Assembly (NCBI GenBank): GCA_008973525.1
Contig: WACJ01000096.1
Location: 310,001 to 374,000 of the forward strand
Direction: 5' to 3'
Source: Stenopsyche tienmushanensis
Taxonomy: Eukaryota; Arthropoda; Insecta; Trichoptera; Stenopsychidae
Length of the DNA: 64,000 nt
Position numbers and translations under genes: made by a program
Part shown: positions 48,765 to 58,760 of the stretch, piece by piece
Position numbering within the stretch: position 1 is the stretch's first letter
Layout of the letters: each line of letters begins with the position of its first letter
The notes under the pieces: model-generated
Told to the model about the DNA's origin: nothing
Seen by the model: the letters and a program-made list of their open reading frames with translations, nothing else
Databases searched by the model: none

Positions 48765-49290
48765 TTAACACATTGGCTACGGGGGGCGTTTCGCACCAAA
48801 ATTATAAAAAAAACACTTTTTTCACAAAAATTACCATATCTCTTAAAGCAATCGCAATTTTAATCCGAAAACTGGTCTAATATTGATTAATGACCAAAAA
48901 ATATTGGTTCGAATAATAAACTTTATTGTGATAGTGTGTGAAAGACGGTTAATTTCGCACATACATATATATTATAAAGATGTACATTTTAAAGAAAATA
49001 TTGAGAAACACTGTAGCTATATACGTTTGGTTGTTGTCTGCCGTGTGTAATGACATAATATTTTTTTATATACGAAAATCTTACAGGCACGGTGTGGGAT
49101 CATAAATCATCTAGAAAATAAACAGCTCTATTTCATGCATGAGTGCCGTTATTTGAAAAAAATGTCACGATAATCATCATAATTGTCAGCTGTAAAAATA
49201 TCAAAAATAAGTTTATTAAAAAATTCCACGTTCCTCACCGCAAATCCGCGCGCGACGCGGATTCCACGTTTCCCGTAATCAATGTGTTAA
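48765..49290. mobile_element. TTAA (piggyBac-type) non-autonomous element, family D
   Basis: TTAA at 48765-48768 and 49287-49290 bounds 526 bp. The left tip reads CACATTGGCTACGGG; the right tip, reversed, reads CACATTGATTACGGG and continues with an (A/G)CGT match. That gives about 15 matching positions in the first 19. No transposase is encoded; the 82-codon frame inside (49143-49391) is unremarkable. A related solo end may lie at 52918-52945. Confidence 0.72.
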
Positions 49291-50738
49291 TAAAAATATT
49301 CATTTTGCTTTACGTCACATGTGATTCATTAATATTGACTTGCTATTTTTGTTCGGATTTATTTATGATGGTGAAGAAAAAATTTCACTGAAAATTGTCA
49401 AATTGTTATTGACATAATATTCTTAAAAAACATTCATGTTTGTCTTTCTAATCACTATGATAAGCAATAGTAAATAAGTAGCTCTTGAATGTGGCGCTTA
49501 TTATTATTTTTTTTTTGTTGTTACGTCGTTAGAAAAAATTGCATGCTCAACTCAAGTGTAGGTGATAGGCTTTCTTTCATATCTTCAAAACGGCAAACAA
49601 TTAATATTTTAGCAACTACAATAGTAAAGAAAAATGTTATGCGTATTTTGTTTAGTATAATGAGCACGTACGCAAATATCATGCCGGCATAAACATACAC
49701 ATAACCATTCATACACTCGCAGCTTATGGGCAACTTATGGACAAAGATTAAAGAAAGTGCACTCAATCACTCAATAAACATATATTATTACAAAAAAATC
49801 AAGTTAAAGTTAAAAATATACTAAAATTAATGTTTCGATGGCTTCTGAATAATTGACAATTGACCTGAAAAAGAGATGTTATCTGATTTGACATATTCAT
49901 GAGCTATTAATTTAATGTTGATATGATGTGACTTAAGAAAATCAGTCGACTATAAATTCGCTCCTATTTTTTCATAAAGCTGACCTATTATTCGTAAATA
50001 TCGTTCGTATTTTTCAGGCCATATTAAAAATAAAAAAATGTCAAGGATCATAGCCATAAGCCTTGAAGGGTTGCGATGGTCAAAATTCACTTAAGTACGG
50101 CAAACTAGAGATAAATCGAGGTACCATATTTTAATTTCCATCAACAGGATATTTTTAGATTTTCGGGTACGTGTTGAAAATAGAATAACAGGGGAAAATG
50201 GGACACGACCTTAAATTAGGTTATTAGGTTAATAGGTTGCGAGTATGGTTTAACAATCCATGATTTATTGAGCATTCGAATGACAGCTATAATATGAGTC
50301 TTGCAAAAATCAAAAATATTTGCGCCTGAAACTATTTTCCTTCCATGCATATAAAATGTATATATACAAGATTTAGCGATACAAAAGTTTTATTTAAATA
50401 ATTTATACAATTTATAATTGATTCATTTTAAATAAAACAAGCAAAATATGTATGTAATAATTCGATTTATGTAATTATAGCGAGTAAAAAACATTTATTG
50501 AATACGAAAATTATTTTATGGAAAACTGGGTTAATGAAATAATAAAGTGTAGAAAGACAAGACAGAGGAAACATTGTATATTAAAGGGGGTCATCCCGTG
50601 TCACGACACTTTTTCAATGTTTTTTTTTGGATTTCTTTTTGACGAACTGAATAAATATACAACTGCGAAATTTTGATAATATATTTATTGGAAATAAACA
50701 ATTTAAATGGCATTAATCTGTAAAGTATGAACTAGTTT
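49291..50738. other. Spacer, nothing recognised
   Basis: AT-rich sequence with short low-complexity frames only. Confidence 0.4.
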
Positions 50739-51104
50739 TTATGCTAGGATTATTAAAAAATATTGAAAGATAAAAGGTAAACCTTCAGTTTTTTCATAAA
50801 AATCATGCAAACCGTTTATAGCTCTTTTAGCGAAGTCATTCGAAGTGTAAGCTTGAGTTACGTTGTTAATTTTACGTCTTATTGTAACTAAAACTTTCAA
50901 AATGCCAATAAATCCTTCGTCGAAGATAGTCACGATAAGGAAAGTTGCTTTTTCAACGACATTTGTGGCAGAATGCAGGTGTATAAGTGCGAAAGTCCAC
51001 ATTTTCCACATTTCAGGATTATGATCGAGTGTTTCGTCATTTAGTCTGGATCTGATTTTGGTAACCAGGCAAACTGCTGCTGAAAATGCACCCTCAGCCT
51101 CCAC
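50739..51104 (-). pseudogene. hAT transposase C-terminal (dimerisation) fragment, copy 2
   Basis: The minus-strand frame opens with VEAEGAFSAAVCLV and KIRSRLNDETLD, the hAT dimerisation core also seen at 11.5 kb. It is followed by about 90 residues (NVVEKATFLIVTIFDEGFIG and on) that I cannot assign. The hAT core sits only about 440 bp from the element's 5' terminus (51540), far too close for a full transposase (typically 600-700 residues). Most of the gene, including the zinc finger and catalytic residues, has therefore been deleted. The trailing 90 residues may be flanking DNA or a captured sequence, and they have no counterpart in the copy at 11.5 kb. Confidence 0.7.
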
Positions 51105-51540
51105 ACTCGTTAGAGGTATCGTTATCGGATATTTAAATGCTAGTTCGAGTTTATGACTGCGTAAGCCTCCATTTTTCTATAACATCATCAATGTGACTGA
51201 TAAAATTCCATTCTGCTGAGACACGGATTAAAACTCGCAAAATTCCCGATTTCCCGACAAATTATTTATTTCCGTCGCTGCAGATGAATACTTATATACT
51301 ATAATACTTTGATGTGATTCGTAATTATATTCCGGAGGAACACAAAAATTCTGAGCCCCGTATCTATTATATTTCATATGGTTATTCTCATTATTAGAAT
51401 CGAGGTGTAGTAAATACATCACCGGTAGGGAAAGGTTAATATAACAATTTGAAAAGCATATATGAACTGTATATATGTATACATAGATTATACAGTTACT
51501 AGGCGTCGCTTAAGCTCGCCAATTAGTAGTTACGCCACTG
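51004..51540 (-). mobile_element. Internally deleted hAT element with intact 5' terminus
   Basis: The right boundary at 51540 reads, reversed, CAGTGGCGTAACTACTAATT, a typical hAT terminus. The interior aligns with 11515-11995. The opposite terminus was not found, so neither the full extent nor a target duplication can be given. Confidence 0.7.
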
Positions 51541-51729
51541 TTTCAGAGCGTCCAGATTTCTGTGGGATAAAAATTTCAGTCCTGAAGTTTTCGGTAAAAT
51601 CCCGGGTATCTATAGTTGAACAAGAGATTTTCGTGAAATGATTTATAAACATTATAAAAAGATATATTTTGACCAATATTTGACCAAGAAATGTTTGTTT
51701 GTTTGAAAAATAAAGTCACAAGGGTTGGG

Positions 51730-51832
51730 ATGAGGTCCACCAAAATAAAATTGTTTAAGAGGGGGTCCGCAAGAAAATATTGGCTCAAGGAGAGGTCCGC
51801 GAAAGAAATTTTGCTCAAGAGGGGGTCTGCGG
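51730..51832. repeat. Imperfect ~30-bp tandem repeat
   Basis: Three to four units carry GAGGGGGTCCGC, then an A-rich stretch, then TTGCTCAA. Starts are near 51730, 51759, 51790 and 51819. The run ends close to CCCCCCTAGG. Subterminal repeats of this style occur in DNA transposons, but no element boundary is evident. Confidence 0.6.
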
Positions 51833-51840
51833 ACTATATA

Positions 51841-52596
51841 GTTTAGCCCCCCTAGGATAATATTTAAATTTATTTAAATTCTTGGAATGATATGAAATAA
51901 AGACTATGATTTTATTTGATAAATACTAGCCCTCCCCATTCAAGAATAATACAAAGGGCTTACAAGTTCTTACCTCATCATATAATATTTGCTTATTGGA
52001 TTTACAAATAGCTGATTAAGCTGTCTAATAAAAATAAACAACCATTGAAAAATAGCTAAACGATGATGTAAAAAATAAGATTTTAAATAATCACTTATAT
52101 TACCACAGCTAAATACATTAACACAGTAGTGCAACATTTGTATTTAGTATCTATATTTTATTTTCTGCTTATTATTTACTGAAAAATTATCTTCATAATA
52201 TGATAATTAAAATAGACTGTACTTGCTAAATATAATATTTGTTTTTGCGTTTTATTATGTAATTTTTGTTTAAAAAGCAAGCAAACATTATTTACGGCAA
52301 CGCTGATTGGACTTTCTTCTGGTTTCGGGGACAGTAATAAGAAAAGCGTTTTCCAAGAACGTTCAATGAGTATTTGGGTCAATCTGAAATTTTGCCATAA
52401 AAATGAGACTTCTTAATCCAAACGAAATCGAGCTAAACGTAAGAAAGTATCAATAAGGTTCTGGCGCGTTTATCAGCATAAAAGTAATAAAGATCGACGA
52501 GTTCGCTGGTCAAGCGTAAACAACACGTTTTTTTTTCTATTATTTGTATGTCAAACATTCATGATTTAATATGAAGCATTAACGTATATTTATGTC
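51841..52596. other. Spacer, nothing recognised
   Basis: AT-rich sequence. It could include decayed upstream parts of the Tc1 remnant that follows, but nothing convincing is readable. Confidence 0.35.
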
Positions 52597-52770
52597 CTAG
52601 AAACAGCCCTCGACCTTAACCCAAATAAACATTTGTGGGCCATAAATAACAAAACAGAAGACTGCAAAAAGGATGCATCATTAAAATGTTACAGAAAAAT
52701 TTAATTAATTTGTGGTCTTATATAAATACCTCCCAAGAAGAATGTCAATGAAGCAAAAAATCACATTTAT
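52597..52770 (+). pseudogene. Tc1-like transposase C-terminal remnant
   Basis: LETALDLNPNKHLWAINNKT corresponds to the W-P-x-Q-S-P-D-L-N-P-I-E-x-L-W region of Tc1 transposases, with asparagine-lysine where the third catalytic residue region (NPIE) would be. A short way on, in another frame, LINLWSYINTSQEECQ resembles the conserved W-x-x-I-x-x-E-x-C segment near the Tc1 C-terminus. The catalytic aspartates are not present and upstream sequence is not readable. Old and dead. Confidence 0.45.
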
Positions 52771-52917
52771 TAGCTAACAAGATTTTTATACTGACGACAA
52801 TCGCAAATTGATTCAGATTCTAATTTAATAAATTCAAATTTGAATATGTCGAATATATCAATATTATAGTGTAAAATTTTTATATTTATAATTGATGAGT
52901 ACTGTTCTATTTTTTAA

Positions 52918-52947
52918 GCGCGTTTTCCCACAGTTAATGTGTTACTC
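52918..52947 (-). repeat. Possible solo end of a family D TTAA element
   Basis: On the reverse strand this reads TAACACATTAACTGTGGGAA then AACGCG, similar to the CACATTGATTACGGGAAACG tip at 49290. The terminal TTAA is degraded. Confidence 0.3.
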
Positions 52948-53893
52948 TTTGAATGTATTGGGCTTACCACACTCTTTGAATGTATTGGGTTTATCAATTT
53001 ACTTTCATTATCAAGAAATAAAAACGTTCCGGTCTTGTCTAGGATGCTGTCTGCCCTTTTTATGACCCCCTTGTCAGATTGAATCTAGACGCTTTTATGT
53101 GCACTAGTAGCTATGTCACAGATATGTGATGATGAAGACCGGTTAAAAGATGGATGTATTGAATCAAAAACGTATAAAGAATACAATTGATGAGATTACT
53201 TCAGGATCGACATGAATGGAGAGGAGTTGGGGCAGCCTTTGTTCTGGAGCGCTTTCCATCGAACTTATGTTAATGCTGAATAAGCTCAGATCGACTCTCC
53301 AGGGGGTGCTTCGGTCAGGAAGGTCGAGAAACGCTGCTCCATTCAAAATTATATATAATTTAACAGATACCATTGAAATACTATACTTGTAATTTTCAAT
53401 TATGATACGAAATATCTCACTCAAGGCACCTTCAACGACACACCCATTCGTTGTAATAATATATCATTTATATCTCCAGCGTCTCAGCCATCCTGATGTT
53501 CGTGACCTTGGAATTATAGCTTTAGCAGTGATAACCATAAGGCGTGATCAACACCTCTCTGTATTGGGTCGTGTATATGCATAATGTATAGATCCATATG
53601 GAAATGCATGAGCCATATGGAACTGCTGCAGAGAAAGAGGCCGCGTGCTGCAACGGCACGTGACCGCAAAAGGCAACATACCCCGATATTGGATACCCAA
53701 CAAAAACACGCCCCATCACAACACCACAAATCACCTCCATATGGTGAAGTAGCGAACATCTGGAAATAGAAGCACGTGGATAATTATGCCACCGGGGGCA
53801 AAAAACGAATTGATTTTCTCGGAAGGATTGAACCCACTTTCATTCAAAAACAAGATGTTTTTTATCCCTGTACTTGGAACGTTTCTAAGAACT
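52948..53893. other. Spacer with GC-balanced stretches
   Basis: 53040-53360 and 53600-53760 are less AT-rich and contain short frames in several registers. I recognise no protein or RNA. Confidence 0.3.
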
Positions 53894-54392
53894 CAGGGTC
53901 GTAACTAGAGCGTGGCAAAGCAGGCGCCTGCCACGGGCGCAACAGGGATTGGGGCGCAAAACGCAGGATACCGACCCGATTGAGAGAGTTGTACGTGATT
54001 TTTATTTTACTTGACCATTTTACTCTAAATGGATTAACACGTAAATTGACATAAGATTCGCAATGAGTCATTTTCGATATCTCTCATGGGGTTCCCGATT
54101 CTTCGTTTGGAGATAATATGTACATACTTGCTTCATTACTCATAATTGGCTCGAGATAGATAACACCATCGATGTCATTAATTCAAAGCAACATGATATA
54201 ATAATTGATTAGCGATGCTTTATCTCCACTTTAACGGTGATCCAATTTTATGGATAATCAGTGTTCCCGATGAAGCTCGTAAGAATTTTAAGTGTCGACC
54301 CGATTAGTCATTTTTGGATACCCGAAAAAAAGTGTTTCGGCGCTCGTTGTATCATCTCCTTATATTGCTTCATCAGCACCAACACCACCTAC

Positions 54393-54462
54393 GCCCCTCG
54401 GCCAGTGCGCCCCTCGGCCAGTGCGCCCCTCGGCCAGTGCGCCCCTCGGCCAGTGCGCCCCT
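54393..54462. repeat. 16-bp tandem repeat
   Basis: GCCCCTCGGCCAGTGC is repeated about 4.4 times without visible mismatches. Because 16 is not a multiple of three, all frames through it are open and proline/serine-rich. The several short frames here are artefacts of the repeat. Confidence 0.95.
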
Positions 54463-54555
54463 GCCTCATTTTCGTCCAAACGAAAAATACACGAGAAACA
54501 CTAATAAATAAGTAAATGTAAATTATGTCAATATTAGATGTTCTTACAATTTATT

Positions 54556-54668
54556 GCGGTTTTTTTCTCAATGCAATTTTTTCAATTTCGTTAACAGAGG
54601 TCGCGCGTTATCGTGCTGGAAAATAATGGTGCATCTATTCACCAAAGTTGGCTTCTCTTGATGTAAAG
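54556..54668 (-). pseudogene. mariner transposase fragment inside the hAT unit
   Basis: The minus strand reads LHQEKPTLVNRCTIIFQHDN followed by ARPLLTKLKKLH, the second catalytic aspartate region of a mariner transposase (KRPxLxNRxxVIFxHDNARPH). Only about 35 residues remain, with a stop after LKKLH. It is bounded upstream by a GC-rich hairpin that has no counterpart in mariner, so it was probably cut by a later insertion or rearrangement. Confidence 0.65.
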
Positions 54669-54672
54669 CGTC

Positions 54673-54720
54673 GGAGCGGGGGCGCTCTCGGGGCAGAGCC
54701 CCCGGGCGGCGCCCCGCTCC
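54673..54720. other. GC-rich inverted repeat
   Basis: GGAGCGGGGGCGC pairs with GCGCCCCGCTCC around a GGGGCAGAGCCCCC core, giving a nearly uninterrupted G+C palindrome in very AT-rich surroundings. It might be the remains of another transposon end. Its function is unknown. Confidence 0.6.
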
Positions 54721-54791
54721 CACGCGCTCGTCGTGATGGTTGCACTAGCGCGCGAGTATTCTGTTTGAATTGCTTTTATATGACTCAAGAT

Positions 54792-55038
54792 CAGTGGTGT
54801 AGTGGGGCGGAGGCGCGTGGGGTCGGCGCTCCCACACTTTTTTCTAAACGATTTGGAAATTTTGCATAATATATATTGTAATTTTTTAAAATTTATTTTA
54901 ACTTAAATTGTTTAAATTGAAAAACGTTTGGTTGGAAACTTGGTGCGAAAATTGTATCATTGCTGGTAGGGGAGGGGGTACTGAAATATTATAATTAATC
55001 AGCGCTCCCGGACTTTTTTATTTAGCACTACAACACTG
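54792..55038. mobile_element. hAT MITE, 247 bp, copy 2
   Basis: It starts CAGTGGTGTAGTG and ends, reversed, CAGTGTTGTAGTG. It is flanked by the perfect 8-bp repeat CTCAAGAT (54784-54791 and 55039-55046). It aligns in reverse over its full length with 48202-48448. It is inserted within the larger hAT unit and is therefore younger than that unit's assembly. Confidence 0.93.
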
Positions 55039-55397
55039 CTCAAGATATAGGTGCATTAAAACATAATACATAAGTCCAAATTAATAAAAAAAATCAATAA
55101 AAAAATGTTCAATTTCTTATGTCCAACATACATAGCATCTGCTTGCTATTGCTTAATTATTTTTGCCTATTATTGTGTTGCGAAAATAAAAGGAATGAGT
55201 TGCTGTGCAAATCTGTCAGTTTACTTTTGAAGAAGTAGAAAGGGGGAATAAAAAAAATGGTCAGCGATAAGAATGGTGCTCGTTAATTATCAAAATAAAT
55301 GCCTGACTTCTGTGCTCCTTGTGAGCATCCTTCGTCCATTGCCGTTGCTTTGCGGTCTTTATTAGAGATTGTTTACACTTTCAGATCTTTTAGCTGG

Positions 55398-55800
55398 TCA
55401 TTGGTGCTTTAATTTTCGGTAAAATTGGTAGCCAAAATCTAGGAATGCGAGTGCCGTCATATCGTCTGTTGATTGCAGAGTTTCTTCGTTTTTTGATCTC
55501 TTGTAATTTTGATGCTGACGTTTTTGACTGTTGCTATAGTTTATGTGCCGCAAAATTGATGTGATGATCGTTCTTCGTAACATATTCGGTTATTGCTGAT
55601 TTGTAATCCAATTGCAAAACTGCTTTCTGATATCCTCTCACCCTGTGGGCGATCTATCTATTGGTTTGTTCAATGTACGACATGATGCAGGCTGCGCATT
55701 CGATCTCGTAAACCCCCTGATTTTCGTTTTTCACTTTTTTCTTTTTGTCGAATAGGAGGCTTCCTATCTTTTTTCTCGTCCTAAAGATCGCGTTCATGTC
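55398..55800 (-). pseudogene. Penelope-like element GIY-YIG endonuclease remnant
   Basis: On the minus strand, IGSLLFDKKKK leads into NQGVYEIECAACIMSYIEQT, a segment with the GVY...YI(G)QT layout of the GIY-YIG nuclease domain that ends Penelope-like retroelement proteins (GVY-x-I-x-C-x-x-C-x-x-x-YIGxT). A TAG follows two codons later (55654-55656). After it the same frame reads IAHRVRGYQKAVLQLDYKSA and ITEYVTKNDHHINF, matching the R-x-x-E-H...A-x-x-x-H...H-x-I-x-F part of the domain. The last portion continues in another frame (55398-55530). The catalytic glycine of YIG is glutamate here. The reverse-transcriptase part upstream is not recognisable. Nonfunctional fragment. Confidence 0.72.
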
Positions 55801-57300
55801 GTGCTAATGAAGTGCTCTTGGATGCTTAAAAAAAATCCGTATGGTGCGTAGCGTCTGGTAATAAATGATTTGGGCGTGAGCAGCCCACATACAGCTGTCC
55901 ATGTGAGAAGCATGCACGCATGCCCTGTGTTTCCCTGTACTCATCATCTTGTATATGTATTCATCATCTTTTTCTCTAAAAGTCTGTTGCTACAATTTTA
56001 ATTTATTTCAATTTAGTTGCCAATTTTCAGTGTTAAAATACACAATTCAAATATAATTTTTAAATAGAACGATGAACTAACTGAATGTTGCCTTTATTTT
56101 TTGTTCATGTGTTTGGGTGTCATTTGATAAATGCCTTTTTATATAATTCAAATCAAAAAGTTACTTTTTGCATTTTGTCGCGCTGATACACGCACCATAC
56201 ATTGAAAACCTCTGTTTTGTTTAAATATATCTGTGCAGTAAGCTCTTTTGTAGGCACGACTAAAATTTCGTTTCAATCTATTAGCTGGTTTAAGAATTAT
56301 ATCAATTTTACGAAAGAAGTAGAGTTTCATGAATTTCTTACGAAATCGCCCGGACTTTCAACGAAGCTTAGCGCGAAACGCACGGACTGTAAAGTATTAA
56401 TGATTTGTAAATTTAATTCTTCGTTTTCGCCGATAGTCATTTCTTCCCAAATATATTTTTCCGACAATTTTAGACTTTTTTATGCGTATTAGCATATTTA
56501 TTTATTATTTTTATTTATGCGTATTAGCATAAAAAAGCTTTGTTCTTTATAGAAAAATGGCATAATATCAAAATCGCATAAAAAAGATCCGCATAAAAAC
56601 AGACCAAAGTAAAATATATTGGAAGTAGAATGCGATAAAACTTTTACTACTTTAGTACTTGATGTTTATAATATGTATGTACTTCAAGTCGGTATATCGC
56701 AAAAATCAAATTATTTATCAAAATTAATTTATCTAATTTTGAGAAGTTTGAGAGTTTTTGAGCCACCTAAGTTTGTTTTCATTTTGATGAGTTTCGTCGG
56801 TGTGAGATAAGATTTGAAGTGTCGGCGTAGACGGTATGCATGAACTTATTCTGGCGCAATAAGCAAGTATTATCTGCTAGTACATGACTGTATTTGACGG
56901 TAACTGTGCGTCGATGGGTTAAATTACATTTTCTCGAAACTGCATTTTCAAAAAAGGCTGTTTTTGACTGACTCGGCTGAAGTTTTAGGTGGTTTCTCAC
57001 TATAATATTGTAAAATTGTGGGTAAAATTTGTCAAGAATATATAAAAGTTTAATTAAAAAAACTACTTAGTTTTTAATTATATACTTTTATATGTATATT
57101 CTGCTCCTGCACATAATAAAAATTTTAAAAAATTGTTTTCAGATCAATAGAAAAAATCCGACAAATTCTTGATATCAATAAAAAAAAAAGTCTAATGAAA
57201 TATCTTATAACGACGCCATTTTGTTTATAACTAACATTAGCACTTTTTTTAATGTAGCAATGTTGTAATAAAATAATGTCAAAATATTAAACATTATTTT
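55801..57300. other. Interior of the hAT unit, unassigned
   Basis: Short frames only (56202-56492 plus, 56779-57000 minus), with no recognised domain. A (CGTATTAGCATA) motif is repeated at 56482 and 56519. This part may once have held the hAT transposase, but nothing readable remains. Confidence 0.35.
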
Positions 57301-57404
57301 ATCACCTTTAAAAAATGTATTGAAAATATCCGTCCGAAAATGTGGGGGGGGGGGCGCAATTTTGATTCTTGCCACGGGCGCATCATACCCTAGTTACGGC
57401 CCTG

Positions 57405-58557
57405 TAAGAACTAACCGAGCTCAGTGCAAAACTGCAAATTAGCATTGTGTTAAATAATAGTTCTGCTAGAAAGCTATTATACTGGTTTTCAATTTGATGC
57501 TGTATTGAACAAATCAATTAGCTGCATAGTTAGTGTTGAATTAGTAGCCATTGTGCAGTACAAGCATTTTTTTAATTGCGATCTTGAAAGCGTAGAGCTA
57601 ATTGCTTGGGTAACGTAGATTCCATGTATAAAACCATGTTTAATGAATCAACCAATCAGGCACCAAGCTTCAAGTGCTAATCCAAGAGGATCTTCAATGG
57701 AGAAGAAAAAAGAACGAACAAATTGATAGCTAAAACAATTACAAAATGTAAATTGTTGCAAACTTAAGCCGAAATTTGGACAAATCGTCCATCGAAATGA
57801 GTGCTATGACAATATAAAACAACCTAATTTGAAGGGTCTTTTTGGAATGAAATTGATGATTAAAATCTGCAAAAAGAAATCGCTGACGAGACTATAAAAT
57901 ACCGATATCCTATAGTGAATTGACATGGGTTTTAGATCAAAATGATATGTCAGATATATAAATAAAGAATTGGGGAATAATATGTAGAACTTTTTGATTT
58001 CTTGACTAGTGGTTCCAATCAAAAACATTGTTTTGCTGTACGTTGTTTCATTGAAATCTCCGGAGAGATATCTGCACAACTTTTGAACGATGAAAGCAGT
58101 ATGCAGATAAACCAAATTCAAACTTGTATGTATGAATTATGGAAACATTTTGGTTATATAATAGTGGGTAAATTATAAATTCAATTCCCATAGGTATTGA
58201 AGCTGTAACTACAAAAAATGATAATTTTTACATATTGTGAAAGGGTTTATTTGTTACATTTTGCATTAATGGATAAAGACTTTTTCCTTCATTTTTCGCA
58301 TACGAATTTGAATCTCTAACGTCTGTCTTTTTGATTCACTTATGGCGAGTAGAATTAAAACTGACTTAAGTATGCAAACATTCACGAAAAAGTAAATATT
58401 TTTCAGCCTAAAAGAATCTTTCAATGTTAATAATGTCTGGAGGGCATATTAGTAGTTCCAGCATAAAGAAAACAACGTTAAATATGTCCTACATTCGTCC
58501 GTATAAATATAGACATATGTAGCATTCGTATGTTAAGGTTAATATAGAAATGTTTGC
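57405..58557. other. Spacer, no recognised gene
   Basis: A hydrophobic 105-codon minus-strand frame (57804-58121) has no clear family signature. The rest is AT-rich. Confidence 0.3.
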
Positions 58558-58760
58558 TTAACCCTTTAAGTAGTGAGCTAAACTTAGATGCTACATTGGT
58601 ATGTTCACCATTTATCATCCGTACAGATCCAATTATCAATCAGGACCGCCGCAGCGTGTATGAAGCTTGTATATAAATAAATACACACTGTAGATAGCGC
58701 ATAATATTCGGTCATTTCTTCAAGTAAATATAAACTATACATTCGATTATAACATACACA
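58558..58760 (+). mobile_element. TTAA element, family A, partial
   Basis: It begins TTAACCCTTTAAGTAGTGAG and follows the family through TATGAAGCTTGTATATAAAT and CACTGTAGATAGC to TCATTTCTTCAAGTAAA. These blocks recur, reversed, in 61.5-61.6 kb and 62.28-62.41 kb. Homology fades at about 58760, so the distal end is lost. Confidence 0.65.

Larger units (their letters stand above)
53894..57404. mobile_element. 3.5-kb hAT unit with perfect 8-bp target duplication, internally rearranged
   Basis: It starts CAGGGTCGTAACTAG and ends, reversed, CAGGGCCGTAACTAGGG. It is flanked by TAAGAACT on both sides (53886-53893 and 57405-57412). The subterminal sequence on both sides includes GCCCGTGGCA-type G+C-rich stretches. 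Length (3,511 bp), termini and 8-bp duplication all fit hAT. No hAT transposase motif is recognised inside. Instead it holds fragments of a mariner and a Penelope-like element, a complete 247-bp MITE and a tandem repeat. It therefore moved as a unit and has since collected, or already carried, other elements. Confidence 0.85.

Noticed and set aside
54261..54515. Three overlapping proline-rich open frames as a gene
   Set aside because: They all run through the 16-bp tandem repeat, which has no stop in any register.
57804..58121. Chemoreceptor-like membrane protein exon
   Set aside because: The hydrophobic frame has no recognisable receptor signature, no conserved C-terminal motif and no neighbouring exons.
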